Shown here: piece by piece, positions 1 through 10,302 of the stretch | Position numbering within the stretch: position 1 is the stretch's first letter | Layout of the letters: each line of letters starts with the position of its first letter | NCBI GenBank assembly: GCA_964019335.1 | Contig: OZ025659.1 | Span: 558,001 to 622,000 of the forward strand | Source: Diplonema japonicum | Lineage: Eukaryota > Euglenozoa > Diplonemea > Diplonemida > Diplonemidae | Direction: 5' to 3' | Length of the DNA stretch: 64,000 nucleotides | The notes under the pieces: generated by a model | Databases searched by the model: none | Told to the model about the DNA's origin: nothing | What the model saw: only the letters and a program-made list of their open reading frames with translations | Program-made: the position numbers and the translations under genes

Positions 1-570
1 ATCATTGGAAGTTTCCGAGAAATTTTGCAAAAGGTGGAAAGAGCGGGGGGAAAAAAAAAAAAGAGAAGAAAAAGAAAAGAAAGAAAAAAAAAAGAAAAAA
101 AAAAAAAAAAAACGAAATAAACAAATGTTCTCCCTCTTATTTTTATTTCTTCCTTCTTCTTTTTTTTCCCCCTTTTTTTTTTCTTTGCAAGAACGAGTCT
201 TTGGCTGTTGAAGATGGGGAAAAAAAAACTGGAAAAAAGAAAGGTCGAATTTGCCAACCAATGTGGTTCCTCTTTTCTCTCTCTTTCTTCTTCTTTTTTA
301 TTTATTTATTTATTTGGTGCGAAGGTCAAAAAAAGAATTAAGAAAGGAAAAACAAAAAAAGAGGCGAACTTTTGCCTATAAAAAGTCACTTTCTCTGTTG
401 ATCTGCATTTTTTTTTTTAAATTTACTTCCTCCCCCCCCCTCCTATCTCGATTTTCCTTCCCCTCTTTTATATTTTTTTTAATTTTTTTTATCGCATGAA
501 ATTTCTGCAGGAGGGGGAAAAAAAAAAAAAAAAAAAAAGAAGAAATCCATACACATAAACACGCACAACA
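1..570. other. Low-complexity leader region, no gene seen
   Basis: Almost entirely A, T and C homopolymer runs and simple purine or pyrimidine tracts. Short open frames here encode only Lys/Glu or Phe/Ser/Pro strings, so I call no gene. The last 30 bases (A and C rich, ending CACAACA) look like the A-rich leader seen before many start codons in this window. Confidence 0.6.
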
Positions 571-1284
571 ATGCAACGGCCAGTAGGGATTCTTACCGAC
601 GACGAAAAAAAAGGTGGGCTCTTCTCCAGCACCCTGAAGATGACAGACATCCGGCTTGGGGGAAAGGTACTGAAGATAGGCCTGATGGGCAATCCGGATA
701 TCTTTAAAAGAGGCAAGGACGGTGAAGCCGTCCCTTGTATAATAGCCATATCAGGAGAGGCCCAACAGCATGTAAGCAGATTTTTCCAGGCGTGGAAAGT
801 CGAAGAGAGGGGGTGGATAACCGTGACCCCCATAAGACCCAACAAACACGGGCTGTTTTTTGAAGACGAAAGGGCTCTAGGGATGATTAAAGGTCTGGTT
901 GAGCATCTCAAGGAAACCCTTAATATCGAAGACAACAAAGTCCATCTTGTAGGGACTTCCAATGGTGGAACCACCGCCTGGCACTATGCAGCCCATTACC
1001 CTGACGATGTGGCCTCTGTGACAGTTGTCACAGGGTGCCTAACTCGCTATGCTGAGGCCAACATCTCTCGAACATTTGCTATCCCTACTGAGGTTTACGT
1101 AGGTGATGGTGACGAATTGGGCTTCTACCCTGCTCTGCAACACGCGAAAAGAGTATTGGACACAGCAGGCCACCCTAACTCAAACCTACATATATTGCCT
1201 GGCGCAGGCCACTTCAATATTGGACAATTCGTAGACATGAAAGCTTTCTGGGAGAAAATGGAGAGCATGAGAGTGAAGGAATGA
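571..1284 (+). CDS. alpha/beta hydrolase (esterase-like), 237 aa
   Basis: Intronless 237-residue protein with the alpha/beta-hydrolase layout. A nucleophile elbow GTSNGG lies near residue 130, an acidic residue in GDGDELG near 172, and a C-terminal histidine in GAGHFN near 213, which fits a Ser-Asp-His triad. The size and the late histidine resemble the small carboxylesterase, dienelactone hydrolase and PHB-depolymerase-like groups. The substrate cannot be read from sequence. No signal peptide or membrane segment is visible, so it is probably cytosolic. The start is the first ATG after an A/C-rich leader, and the sequence after the stop is G- and A-rich low complexity. Family assignment rests on the motifs, and the specific function is unknown. 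Confidence 0.75.
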   Translation: MQRPVGILTDDEKKGGLFSSTLKMTDIRLGGKVLKIGLMGNPDIFKRGKDGEAVPCIIAISGEAQQHVSRFFQAWKVEERGWITVTPIRPNKHGLFFEDERALGMIKGLVEHLKETLNIEDNKVHLVGTSNGGTTAWHYAAHYPDDVASVTVVTGCLTRYAEANISRTFAIPTEVYVGDGDELGFYPALQHAKRVLDTAGHPNSNLHILPGAGHFNIGQFVDMKAFWEKMESMRVKE

Positions 1285-1575
1285 AATGGGAGAAGAAACG
1301 GGAGGGGGGGGAAAAAAAAGAGGGGGAGGGGGAAAAAGTGTGTTCCCCCCCATCACCCTTTATTATTGGTTCCATATTTTTATATACTTGGGGGGGGGGG
1401 GGGGGGCAGTAGAATTTGGCTTCGGCCAAATGCACATTACCCTATCCTTTTTTTTTTTTATATTTTTCTCTTTTTTTTTTCTTTGATTGTATTATTTTCT
1501 TTATCCCCTCCCTGCCAAAAGCAAGACCATTCAAAAAAAAAAAAAAAAAAAAAAAAAGAGCGGGAGAAATTAAAA

Positions 1576-1914
1576 ATGGGTTGTTGTGGATCGAGCGGGA
1601 AAAAAGGAAACACACCGCAGCAGGGCAAACGGCCTAGCAAGAAGACAGAGGAAAAGGAAAAGAAAGAGAGTGCCGGACATACGAACCCAGAATTGGAGAG
1701 ATCACGGGAATCTCTAAAGGGGACTGGGCAAACGGCGAAACGAAGAGAGGTACGATAGTGGGTCCTTTGCACAAATACACGCACAGGAACTTGAAGCCCT
1801 CGGGGAAGCGGAGCTGACTCTCAATAGAGTAGAATCAGTCATGGTGGAAGGAGCTAACAAGGGCGCTGGTATGTCCAGGATTTCTTTTTTTTTAACATTA
1901 CAAATACAGCATAA
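1576..1914 (+). CDS. Small MGCC-starting, probably lipid-anchored protein (apparent frameshift)
   Basis: Begins MGCCGSSGKK, a classic N-myristoylation (Gly2) plus palmitoylation (Cys3, Cys4) start, followed by a Lys/Glu/Ser-rich stretch. The first frame stops at 1758. A second frame, open from about 1718, continues with a helical stretch (AQELEALGEAELTLNRVES) to residue GANKGA. Removing one G from the AAAGGGG run near 1719 would join them. A GT-AG intron at 1869-1909 would then put a stop at 1912-1914. Either the assembly has a homopolymer error here or the gene is broken. I do not recognise the family. It sits downstream of the hydrolase in the same orientation. Confidence 0.4.
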
Positions 1915-2210
1915 GGAGAATGGCTACAGTCAAAAAAAAGAATTCGCCCCCCCCCCCCCCCCATCCCAATGCCCCCTTTTTTCCGAACAGCGAAACGGTG
2001 GTAAGCGAAGTGAATGTCTCGTCGTTTCTTATGAAGAAAGAAAGAAAGAAAGAAAGAAGAAGAAGTTCCTTCTTCCAGTAGTTTTGTATTGATGGGACCT
2101 GCAGGAGAGGTGGGTAGGGAGAAAAGAAAAAGGGAGAAACGGAAACACAGGATAGGGCTGAAGAAAATAAAAAAAAACTCCCCTTCATTTTTTTTCTTTT
2201 TTTTTTGGCA

Positions 2211-2256
2211 AGCAGGGCGCCACCAACACTGGCTGTCCTTTATCTCTTATATTTTT
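2211..2256 (+). repeat. Dispersed short repeat, copy 1
   Basis: Contains GCAGGGCGCCACCAACACTG followed by GGCT, CTTTATCTCT and a T run. Near-identical 40-60 bp segments occur at about 16321, 47598, 52178 and 54951, all on the + strand. The role is unknown. Confidence 0.6.
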
Positions 2257-2590
2257 GTCTTCTTCTTCCACGCTCTAAAGCCCCCCCCCCCCCCCCCCCC
2301 CCCTTGTTTCTCGATTTGAAGAAAAAAATAAACACAACAAAAAAAAGGAGGATGTAAAAAAAAAAACCACCTTCCTCTTTTTTTTTTCCCCGTCCTTCCT
2401 CCTCCCTTCCTTCACTCCCCTCCTCATGCATTATAGAACAAGGAGGGGGGACAGAAAAGATGGGAGAAAAAGTGAGGGACAAAAAAAAAGAGGCTAATGG
2501 TGTGCATCCCCCCCCTTTTTTTTTCCCCTTTCTCGAAAAACAGTCCTTTTTTTTTTCCCCCAAAAAAAAAACACAAAAAAGGGGGGGAAA

Positions 2591-4890
2591 ATGGACGAAC
2601 CAGAAGATATGTCTTCCTCAACCCTGGGTGGGAGAGAGGCGGGTAATATCTCCATGGACCCTCAGCTGATATTTACCCATAAGGCGCTGGTCTTGAGTAA
2701 AGAGGAGGACAAGGGCATTGTGGAGGCGGATTTGCAACGAACGTACGACGGGAACCTTGAAATGCCAGACCTACGGGAAGATGGGTGCTTCCCTGTTGGG
2801 ACCAGAGTGGAGATCTTCAAACCAGGCGCCCGCTTTAACGACGATAAAATGAAAGAAGGCCTGGCGGAATTCGAATACAAATGGGCTTGCAAACCCCTAA
2901 CCTTAAACCAACACGGGTTGGTGGTAAACCACACAGAACACCCTACAAAACAAGGTATTAAGGCCCATGTCGTCACGTTGGATGGGAAGCAGGAGATCCC
3001 TCAAACAGTTTTAATACACCCTGACGGCTTAGCTCCTGCACTGTGGAAAGGGCAGACTGTATACGTGTTCAGAGATGGAGCACGCTACACGCCTTCAGAA
3101 GGCTTTGCTGAGCTTCTCCCTTTCATCCCCTCCGACCACTGGCTTCCCATGACAGAGTCTTCGCAGAACCGAACGGGTTGTTTAGTGAGTATCTTCAAAC
3201 ACCACACGAAGGAGTCTGTCAATGTGTTTCTTGTGAAGCTCGACGCACCTCTGCCTGCCCATGGCAGCGAAGCTCCTTCTGCACCGCCGCCCTCTTATGT
3301 GGTGCTGTTGGGAACTGGGCTTCGCGATATCAAACAGCTCCCTGCACACCTTCAAAAGAAGCGAAAAGTTCCGGTATGATTGGGGGAAAACAACAAAACA
3401 AAAAAAAAAAAAACAGCTCCCTGAACCGAAACGGCGCCTCGTAGCGGACACGAGCACGCCGCGGGGGGGCACCTATAATAAATACCGCGCGGCGGGACCC
3501 GGTGACATACCAGCGAAGATTCCGGTTTGTGGGGTTTAAAAAAAAGAACGAAGAAATTTTAACAGGCTGGTGGTCGGGGTAACACCTACTCGGGCTCTTC
3601 ATCTGCAGAGAATTCTGGTGCGAAAGGTGGTCTTCCACCGCCTCCGAGAAATTGTATGCGGGGGTTTATTTTTTTCTTTTTTGTAGAAATATTATACAGA
3701 CGCGCCTCCCCCCCAGCCCCTTGCCCTTGATAGGCGACCGCAGCTACGCAGCCAGCATCTCCCACCGCAGCCTCCTCCTGCTCCATATGGTAAGGCACCA
3801 CCACCTCCGCCGCACCCCGAACCCCAAAGTAAAGGTGGAAAAGGAAAAGGTGATATGAATATGAAAGGAAAGGGTAAAGGAGGGAAGAAGGGTGATGGAA
3901 AGGGGATGAAGGGGATCCTGAAGGGCGGGAAGGGTGAAGGTAAAGGTGATATGAAAGGCAATGGTAAGGGTGGGAAGGGTGACATGCATCACCATCACCA
4001 TCATCATCACCATCAACACCGCCACCAACATTCTCATCACCACCACCACCACCACCACCACCACCACCACCACCACCACCAGCATCAACATGAACACCCA
4101 CACCACCACCACCACCACCACCACCAACACCAACACCGACACCAACATCAGCACAAGCATCACCACCACCACCACCACCACCAACATCAGCACCAACACG
4201 AGCACCAACACGAGCACCACCACCGACCCCACCACCAACACCAGCACCAACACGAGCACCACCACCGACACCACCACCAACATCAACACCAGCACCAACA
4301 CCAACATCAGCACCAGCACCAGCACCAACATCAACCGCCCCAACGCTCTGCTCAAGATGCTTACATGAGCTACGCACAGAGCCAACAAGGGCAAGCCCAG
4401 AAGGCAGCTCAGCAACCACACCAACAGCAGTACCAGCAGTACTATAACCAGGTATGTTGCATGATGGTATCGAAAGACACCCACAGTACCCTACATATGG
4501 CCAGCAGGGCCCTCCTGCACCCCAAGCACCCTCGTCAGCACCCACTCAGCAGCCTGCACAGGGCCAGGCTTACAACTACCAAGTATGCACATAATTCTTC
4601 TTACATAAATACAGTACCAGTATTATGGGCAAGGACAAGACGCGCCCGCTCAAGCACAAGCAGCATCAGCTGACTACAGCAAACTGTGGCAACAATACAA
4701 AGAGTCGACCTCCCAACAGCAGCCTCAGCAGCAGCCACAACCTCAGCCACAACAGCCTCAGCAGCAGCAACCACCTGCAGCTGGCGCCCAAGCACCTCCG
4801 CCAGCCCCCACAGCTGGTGGAAGCGCACAGTCTGGCCATAGCTCTGCTATGCAGGCTTACCAAGCGTTCCAAGCCCAACAGAGGCAGTAA
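2591..4890 (+). CDS. His/Gln-rich protein with FUBP-like C-terminus, 700 aa, six exons
   Basis: Exons 2591-3373, 3417-3524, 3566-3653, 3700-4451, 4487-4582 and 4615-4890. All junctions are GT-AG, keep frame and give 700 residues. Residues 1-261 form a compact, mixed-composition N-terminal region I do not recognise. A Pro-rich and Lys/Gly-rich linker follows, then a very long His/Gln tract (about 422-538), then Tyr/Gln/Gly-rich segments (QYQQYYNQ, YNYQYQYYGQ). The tail contains DYSKLWQQYKE, which resembles the DYxxxWxxYY repeats at the C-terminus of far-upstream-element-binding proteins. No KH domain is visible. This suggests an RNA-associated, condensate-prone protein, but that is inference. 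The His tract comes from CAC/CAT/CAA triplet expansion. The opposite-strand open frame over the tract is a shadow. Confidence 0.75.
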
Positions 4891-5219
4891 GTTAACAACT
4901 AAATTGTAGTGTAATTACCTTTTTAATATCAATAGTGTTTGTTATCTTGCCCATGCTTTCAATGAAGGAGAAAATAAAGCTGTGTTCCTCTTTATTTGCT
5001 GTCCGTTCTCTCTCCTTGGTGGTTCAGGTTGTCACCAAGCGAGCGGCCGACGGGAGGGAAGACAGCTGTTAGGGGGAAAGAAAAGGGGAAAAAAAAGCAA
5101 AAAAAGCGGTTTTCAAAAGAAAAGTCGTTCAATTGTCTTATCTTTTCTTTCCCACTTTTTTTTCCCTTTTTTTTTTTTAGGAAAAAATAAAATAAAAGGG
5201 GGTGTGTTGTAAGTAAGAT

Positions 5220-6317
5220 ATGGCAGTGCGCGCGAATGTTGTGCTTATCAACGAAAAAAGGAAGGAAGATGAGGTGAATGCAGGAGAAATAGACACCAAT
5301 ATCAAGCAGGACAATAGTTCGTTGCAAGAAGAAGAAGAGGAGGAGGAGGAGGAGGAGGAGGTCATAGAAGAGGAAACCGAAGAAGAAGAGATCACAGAGG
5401 AGGAGGCCAAAGAAGAGGAGGCCGCAAAAGAAGAAGAAGAAGTTGAGGAGGTCACAGAAGAGGAAATCTTAGAAGAGAAAGAGATCACAAAAGAAGAAGA
5501 GGAGGTCATAGAAGAGGAAGAAAAACAAAATGTTGCCAAACAGGAAGAGGACCACGAACAGTGCGCTGACAGGACTCCCGTGAGGAAGAATGTGCTGTAC
5601 TTCGATGCTGCAGAAACAGGACAACAAGAACAAGAGGCCAACAGAAGCATCAAAAGGAAATTATTCGTGCTATTCAGCGACGACGAGAACGAGGCAGAAC
5701 CAAACCCGTACAAAGAAGACGGACCGACATCACCACAACAATCCGAAGAAAAAGAAGAAGTCAACGAGGACAATGAAGAAGACAAGGAACCCACCCTTCC
5801 ATACGTAAAGGCCAACGGGTACGCGGTGCTGGAAGGCCGAAGCAGGTGCCTGGTGCTCCCCGACCCATTGAGGAAGTCGCGTTTAGAATGGCTTGGCTAC
5901 AAATACGAGAAAGATTCGGAAAAAGAAAAGAAGCAGCAAGAGAAAGAGAAGGAGAAGGAGGCGGAGGCGGAACTGCAGAAAACAGAGGGAAAACCCCTCA
6001 ACAGAAAACAACGAAGGGCCCTGGCACAGCTGGAAAGGGAAAAAGCAAAAGAACAAGTCGAGGCTGCTCATACAGACATCCAAGTCGAAGGTCTGCCCCT
6101 GTCCTGCATCTCTGGCGCCCTTGGCGCTGACTTTATTGGTTTGCTTGCATCCCACGGCACACTCATTGACTGCAAGCTGCGGAAATCTTTCATCCAATCA
6201 GACAGAGCACGCAGCACTGCCACCTACTCTACAGAAGAAGAGGCTGCCACAGCATGCCGCGCTCTAAACGGCGTTGTTTGGAACGATGGTACCCTTTCTG
6301 CTACACTCGCCGCTTAA
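5220..6317 (+). CDS. Acidic protein with RRM-like C-terminus, 365 aa
   Basis: Single-exon gene. Residues 37-105 are nearly all Glu with Val/Ile/Thr interruptions, probably an expanded GAA/GAG tract. The middle has a Lys/Glu helix ending in the basic motif NRKQRRAL. The last ~80 residues (IQVEGLPLSCISGALGADFIGLLASHG, then TYSTEEEAATACRALNG) have the beta-alpha-beta rhythm of an RNA-recognition motif, with the TYSTEEEAATACRALNG stretch fitting the second helix. Canonical aromatic RNP residues are not clear, so this is a degenerate RRM at best. The stop is only 71 bp before the eIF3a start. A nuclear or ribosome-biogenesis role is possible but not shown. Confidence 0.65.
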   Translation: MAVRANVVLINEKRKEDEVNAGEIDTNIKQDNSSLQEEEEEEEEEEEVIEEETEEEEITEEEAKEEEAAKEEEEVEEVTEEEILEEKEITKEEEEVIEEEEKQNVAKQEEDHEQCADRTPVRKNVLYFDAAETGQQEQEANRSIKRKLFVLFSDDENEAEPNPYKEDGPTSPQQSEEKEEVNEDNEEDKEPTLPYVKANGYAVLEGRSRCLVLPDPLRKSRLEWLGYKYEKDSEKEKKQQEKEKEKEAEAELQKTEGKPLNRKQRRALAQLEREKAKEQVEAAHTDIQVEGLPLSCISGALGADFIGLLASHGTLIDCKLRKSFIQSDRARSTATYSTEEEAATACRALNGVVWNDGTLSATLAA

Positions 6318-6388
6318 CGACCTTTGTTTTTTTTTCTCTCTCTTCATTTTTTACTTCTTGTTTTATTCCTCCTTCACAGGTCCCCATC
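6318..6388 (+). promoter_or_regulatory. 71-bp intergenic pyrimidine tract with CACAG just before eIF3a
   Basis: The entire gap between two same-strand genes is a T/C-rich tract ending CTTCACAG at 6379, nine bases before the eIF3a ATG. It looks like a 3' splice site. It could be a trans-splicing acceptor in a polycistronic transcript or the acceptor of a 5'-UTR intron. There is little room for a conventional promoter and terminator. Confidence 0.4.
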
Positions 6389-9239
6389 ATGGCACACTTT
6401 AATAGTCGTTTCAAGCCTGGCCAGGCCATCGGGAAGGCCACCGAATACATCAAGTTGGACAAGAAGCACCTTGCCCTCAAGGAGCTGAAGGATGTCTTCA
6501 AGAACAAGAGCAAGAAGTCGTGGACCGAGGACCACGAGAAGGCGATGTTCCTGCTTGTTGAGACATCGATTTCGATGAGGAAGAACCTGAGGGACGACCT
6601 GCAGAGCTACAGGTACTTCACCAGGGACGTGCAGACAAGGCCCACTCTGATGAACGTCCTCAACTACGCTGTGGGAGAGGCGGAGGAGCAGATCAACAAG
6701 GCTGAGAACAGGGAGAAGGACGAGACGGAGGTGGTGGTCGACGATGAATCACCGGAGTCTCTCATCATGAAGGCGGTGTGCGGGGATGAGACAAAAGACA
6801 GGATCAACCGTGAGGTCCTCACCCCGTGGGTCAGGTACCTCAGCGAGTGCTACAGGAACGCCCTCGACTGCTGCTTGAAGAACCCCGACCACGAGGACAC
6901 CTTCCACAAGCTCGCCACGAAGGCCTTCTCCTTCGCCCGCCGCCACAAGCAGAAGATCGCCTTCAAGAACAACTTCTGCCGTCTCGTAAGGGAACACTGG
7001 ATCAACATGACCCTGCTGTCGTCCACCGCCCAGCAGGAGAGGAGGGTGCTCGTCAGCGCCCAGCAGAAGGAACCCTCCCCCAACAACAAGTTCAACCTCA
7101 TGGTGACAGCCCTGCTCGACCAGCTCGACGTTGCTGTCTCCTTCGACAACTGGCAGGAGGCCTACAAGGCGATCGAGGAGATCGCTTCCAGGTTCGAGTA
7201 CTTCAAGGTGAAGCCCACCCCTGAGATCATGATCCCGTACTACACCCAGCTGGCCCAGATCTTCTGGGTGTCCCGAAACTGGCTCTTCCACGCCTACGCT
7301 CTCATCAAGCTGTTCTACACCAAGAGAGACCAGGAGCTCATCGAGAAGAAGAAGGACAAGAGCGACCAGAAGAAGGCCGAAATCGTTGCTGAGCGTCAGA
7401 AGCTTGCAAACAAGGTCGTGATCGCGACCCTCTGCATCCCCGCATGGAACCAGGAGAAGACCACTTCCATCACCCCCTTCATCACCGACCCGCAACGCGA
7501 GAAGTCGATGAAGATGATCTCCCTTCTGGGATCCACAAAGCCCCCCAGCAGGGAATCCCTTCTCTCTGACCTGAACGGGAAGGACGCTTGCATCTTCAAG
7601 CTGACCTCCCCGGAAGTTCAGGGGCTCTACAACATCGTGGAGAGGAACGTTCAGCCCCTGACTCTTGCTGAGCAGGTGACCCCCCTCTTTGGTATGACCA
7701 CCCTCTTTTTTTTCTTTTCTTCAACATGATACTCACAGAGTGGCTCGGTTCCAACGCGCTCGGTGAGTACACGGAGCACCTGCAGCTTGTCTCCGCCGTA
7801 TCTGTCATCGTCGCCTCGTCGAAGGTGTACTCCACGCTGTCTCTCGAGTCCTTGCGCCACATGTGCAGGTTCTACGAGACCATGGATCTCGAGTCCCTCC
7901 TGGTGTCTGTAGCCCGTTCGCCCAGTGCGCACGTGGGCCTCTGCATCGACCACCAGTCTGCGTCTATCAGGTTCGAGGACGCGGTATGTACACAGCCACA
8001 CACATGCACAACCCAACACAGAACATCAGCCCCGACATCCTCAGCTCGACCCTCCCCATGCTCCGCAAGCGCCTCGCCAAAATCAACCGGATGCTCCTCG
8101 CCGACTCACAGGAGGGTGAGGTCCAGCACAAGAAGATCGTCGAGAGGCAGGGCCTCCTCCTCAAGAGAGTTGTGCACGGTCTGGACGAAGAGAGGAGCGC
8201 CATCATCAAGAGGAAGGACATCATCGAAGAGAAGAAGGTCAAGGCTGAGCGTGAAGCCGAGCAGGCGAAGAGGGCACAGGTCGAGAAGCAGGAGGCTGAG
8301 AAGACCAAGCAGCTGAACGAGGAGAAGAAGAAGGTCGAGGAGGAAAAGCAGAGGAGGATGAAGCTCGAAGAGGAGGAGAAGAACAGGAAGAAGACCGCCG
8401 ATCAGACCCAGGTTGTGATCAAGGCCCTTAAGCAGAGCCAGATCAAGACCGGTGCCATCGAGGCGAAGCTGAACCGTGGCGAGAAGATGGACACAGACAC
8501 CTTGATGGAACACGGTAAGAAGTTGATGATTGAGGCGAAGGAGAGGGCGGAACAGAAGAGGTTGAAGGAGTGGCACAACGTGCACTGGCTGGAGAGGGCG
8601 TGCAGGGAAATGGAGGCGCCCATGATCAGGGAGAGCCACGAGAAGCGCCTCGACAACCTGAAGGATGCGTACGAGACAAGGAAGCAGAACACTGTGTCTC
8701 AGATGAAGAAGGACTGGGAAGAGGCGTTCGCCCACAAGGAGAGGATGGGGAGGATGGAGAGCCACATGGGTCCCTTCTTTGATCAGGTCCTTGAAGCCCG
8801 TTATGCGGACAGGAAGCTGATCGCGAGGGCTGAGAAGCACGTCCAAGACGAAGATGAGGAGAGGGAGCTCATGGTGAAGGCGGGTAGGTCTGGTGGTGAC
8901 ATCCCGCAGACAGGGGGATCTCCGTCATCCCCTACCTCGGCCCCTGCCGCTGAGCGCAAGCCCAACCCTGCCCAGGAAGTCGACAACTGGAGGGGTGGTG
9001 GCGCCCAGGCCTCGTCGCAGCCCGACGTTGCTACACCGGCGGCTGCTGGTAAGCCTGCCTTCAAGGCACGTGGCCCCTCCATCAACCTGTCAGGCGACGC
9101 CCCTGCCGCAGCCCCCGCTCCTGCTGCTGCTGCAGCCCCCGAGGCTGCCGCCGCCCCGGCCGCAGCCGCACCCGCGGCTGCACCCGCGGCGAAATCGTGG
9201 GGTGGCGCCAGGAAGGGTGGGTTCAAGATTGACCTTTAG
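6389..9239 (+). CDS. EIF3A: Translation initiation factor eIF3 subunit a, 921 aa
   Basis: Exons 6389-7691, 7739-7983 and 8022-9239, with GT-AG junctions in frame. The N-terminus (RFKPGQAIGKATEYIKLDKKHLALKELKDVF) is the typical eIF3a start, followed by helical repeats and the PCI region around residues 320-500. A long charged coiled coil follows (RQGLLLKRVV..EERSAIIKRKD onward, about 545-820), then a low-complexity Ala/Pro tail ending GGARKGGFKIDL. The protein scaffolds the eIF3 complex on the 40S subunit. It is shorter than animal eIF3a, which carries a long repeat tail, and close to fungal and protist forms. Codons are strongly GC-ending, like tubulin, indicating high expression. The start is the first ATG after the CACAG. 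Confidence 0.95.
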
Positions 9240-9583
9240 AATGAGTTCCCCCCCCCCCCCCCCCCGTCCCCTCCCTACCCCCCCGAAAAAAAATCATTTT
9301 TATTTTAAGACCTTTAAGTTATTTTGATTTCTTTTTTTTTTTTGCTCTTTGCAAACTTTTCCCCCCTCCTAACCCCCTCCTTTTTCAAAGAAAAAAGATT
9401 TTATCAGGAAAAAAAATATTTTCGCTTTATTTTTTTATTTTATTTTTTGTTCTTTCTTTTTTTGTGTCCCCACAGGGTTTCCCGTTTCCCGTTTTTTCTT
9501 TCAATTTTTCCACCCCCCCCCCCTACTATCCTAACCCCTTTTCATGTCGTTTTTTTTTAAATGCAAAAGGTAAAAAAAATAGC
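9240..9583. other. Low-complexity gap after eIF3a
   Basis: C, T and A runs with no coding signal. It leads into the inverted repeat at 9584. Confidence 0.6.
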
Positions 9584-9719
9584 TATTTACTGCCAACAAG
9601 TAATGACTTTACCGTTACCTCGAGGTTCCTTTTTATCTATTTTTTCGCTTCTCTATTCTAACTTAAAATCATTTCAGTTACCTCGAGGTCGGTAAAGCAT
9701 TACTTGGCGGTAGGTAAGT
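9584..9719. repeat. Imperfect inverted repeat with ACCTCGAGGT palindrome in both arms
   Basis: The arm at 9584-9627 (ACTGCCAACAAGTAATGACT, then TTACCGTTACCTCGAGGT) is mirrored by the reverse complement of 9677-9719 (ACCGCCAAGTAATGCTTTAC, then CGACCTCGAGGT), with a ~50-nt AT-rich loop. Each arm carries the 10-bp palindrome ACCTCGAGGT. It may be a decayed MITE end or a nested insertion beside the element at 9724. Confidence 0.6.
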
Positions 9720-9723
9720 GGTT

Positions 9724-10228
9724 TTATTTCACGACACTCAGAAATTACTTCACCACGAGGGGCACAACGGGGTGACAAGGGGTACAACAAGAGAGGGGTT
9801 ACAAAAGTTACAATACAAGTTGTTTTCCCTCTTTTTGTTGACTAAGAGCTGCCGCTGTCGCTGGCATTGCCACTGTCACCATCTCTAATCAGGCCTTCCC
9901 ATACCTGGCGCGGCCGCTGGCTCCTTTTTTTCTGCTGCTTCGGTATTTTGAAGTCATTTGGGGAGCTTCGGTAAGCTGACTAAGTTACCCTTACCCACAG
10001 TAGAGTTACCCCCAGAAACTGGGAACAAGGCCTAGCCAAAAGTGGGCAAATTGGGAGGAAAAAGTAGTCCAACTTGGAACTGAGCTGAGGCAAAAATTGG
10101 CCTACCGAGGCATATTATTTACCGGAAACCCCCTATTACTTCACGGAAAACAGGCCATTATTTCACCGTGAAGTAATGAGATTTAGCGTGAAGTAATGGG
10201 CGTGAAGTAGTTTCTGAAGAGTGAAATA
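9724..10228. mobile_element. MITE candidate, about 505 bp
   Basis: The left end TATTTCACGACACTCAGAAA continues TTACTTCACC. The right end (10201-10228), reverse complemented, reads TATTTCACTCTTCAGAAACT then ACTTCACG, so the termini are imperfect inverted repeats of about 28 bp. Near the right end are further direct copies of CGTGAAGTAAT and a perfect 12-bp hairpin ATTACTTCACGG/CCGTGAAGTAAT with a ~22-nt loop. There is no open frame. A target-site duplication is unclear because both flanks are T/A rich. It ends about 75 bp before the hydratase start. Confidence 0.6.
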
Positions 10229-10302
10229 AAAAAAAAAAAAAAAAAAAAAGCCAATCAACGATTTCAAAACAGCAGCACCGGAAGACAAAAAGAAAAGTCA
10301 CA

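Noticed and set aside
2591-3379. Separate 262-residue gene ending at 3379
   Set aside because: The stop lies in a 43-nt GT-AG intron (GTATGATTG ... AAACAG). Splicing continues in phase through five more exons.
3984-4340. Regular repeat considered as a CRISPR-like or satellite array
   Set aside because: It is a coding triplet repeat with no spacers and sits inside an exon.
3586-4545. Gly/Val-rich minus-strand frame over the His tract
   Set aside because: Created by the CAC-type triplet repeat. The + strand frame has in-phase introns on both sides.
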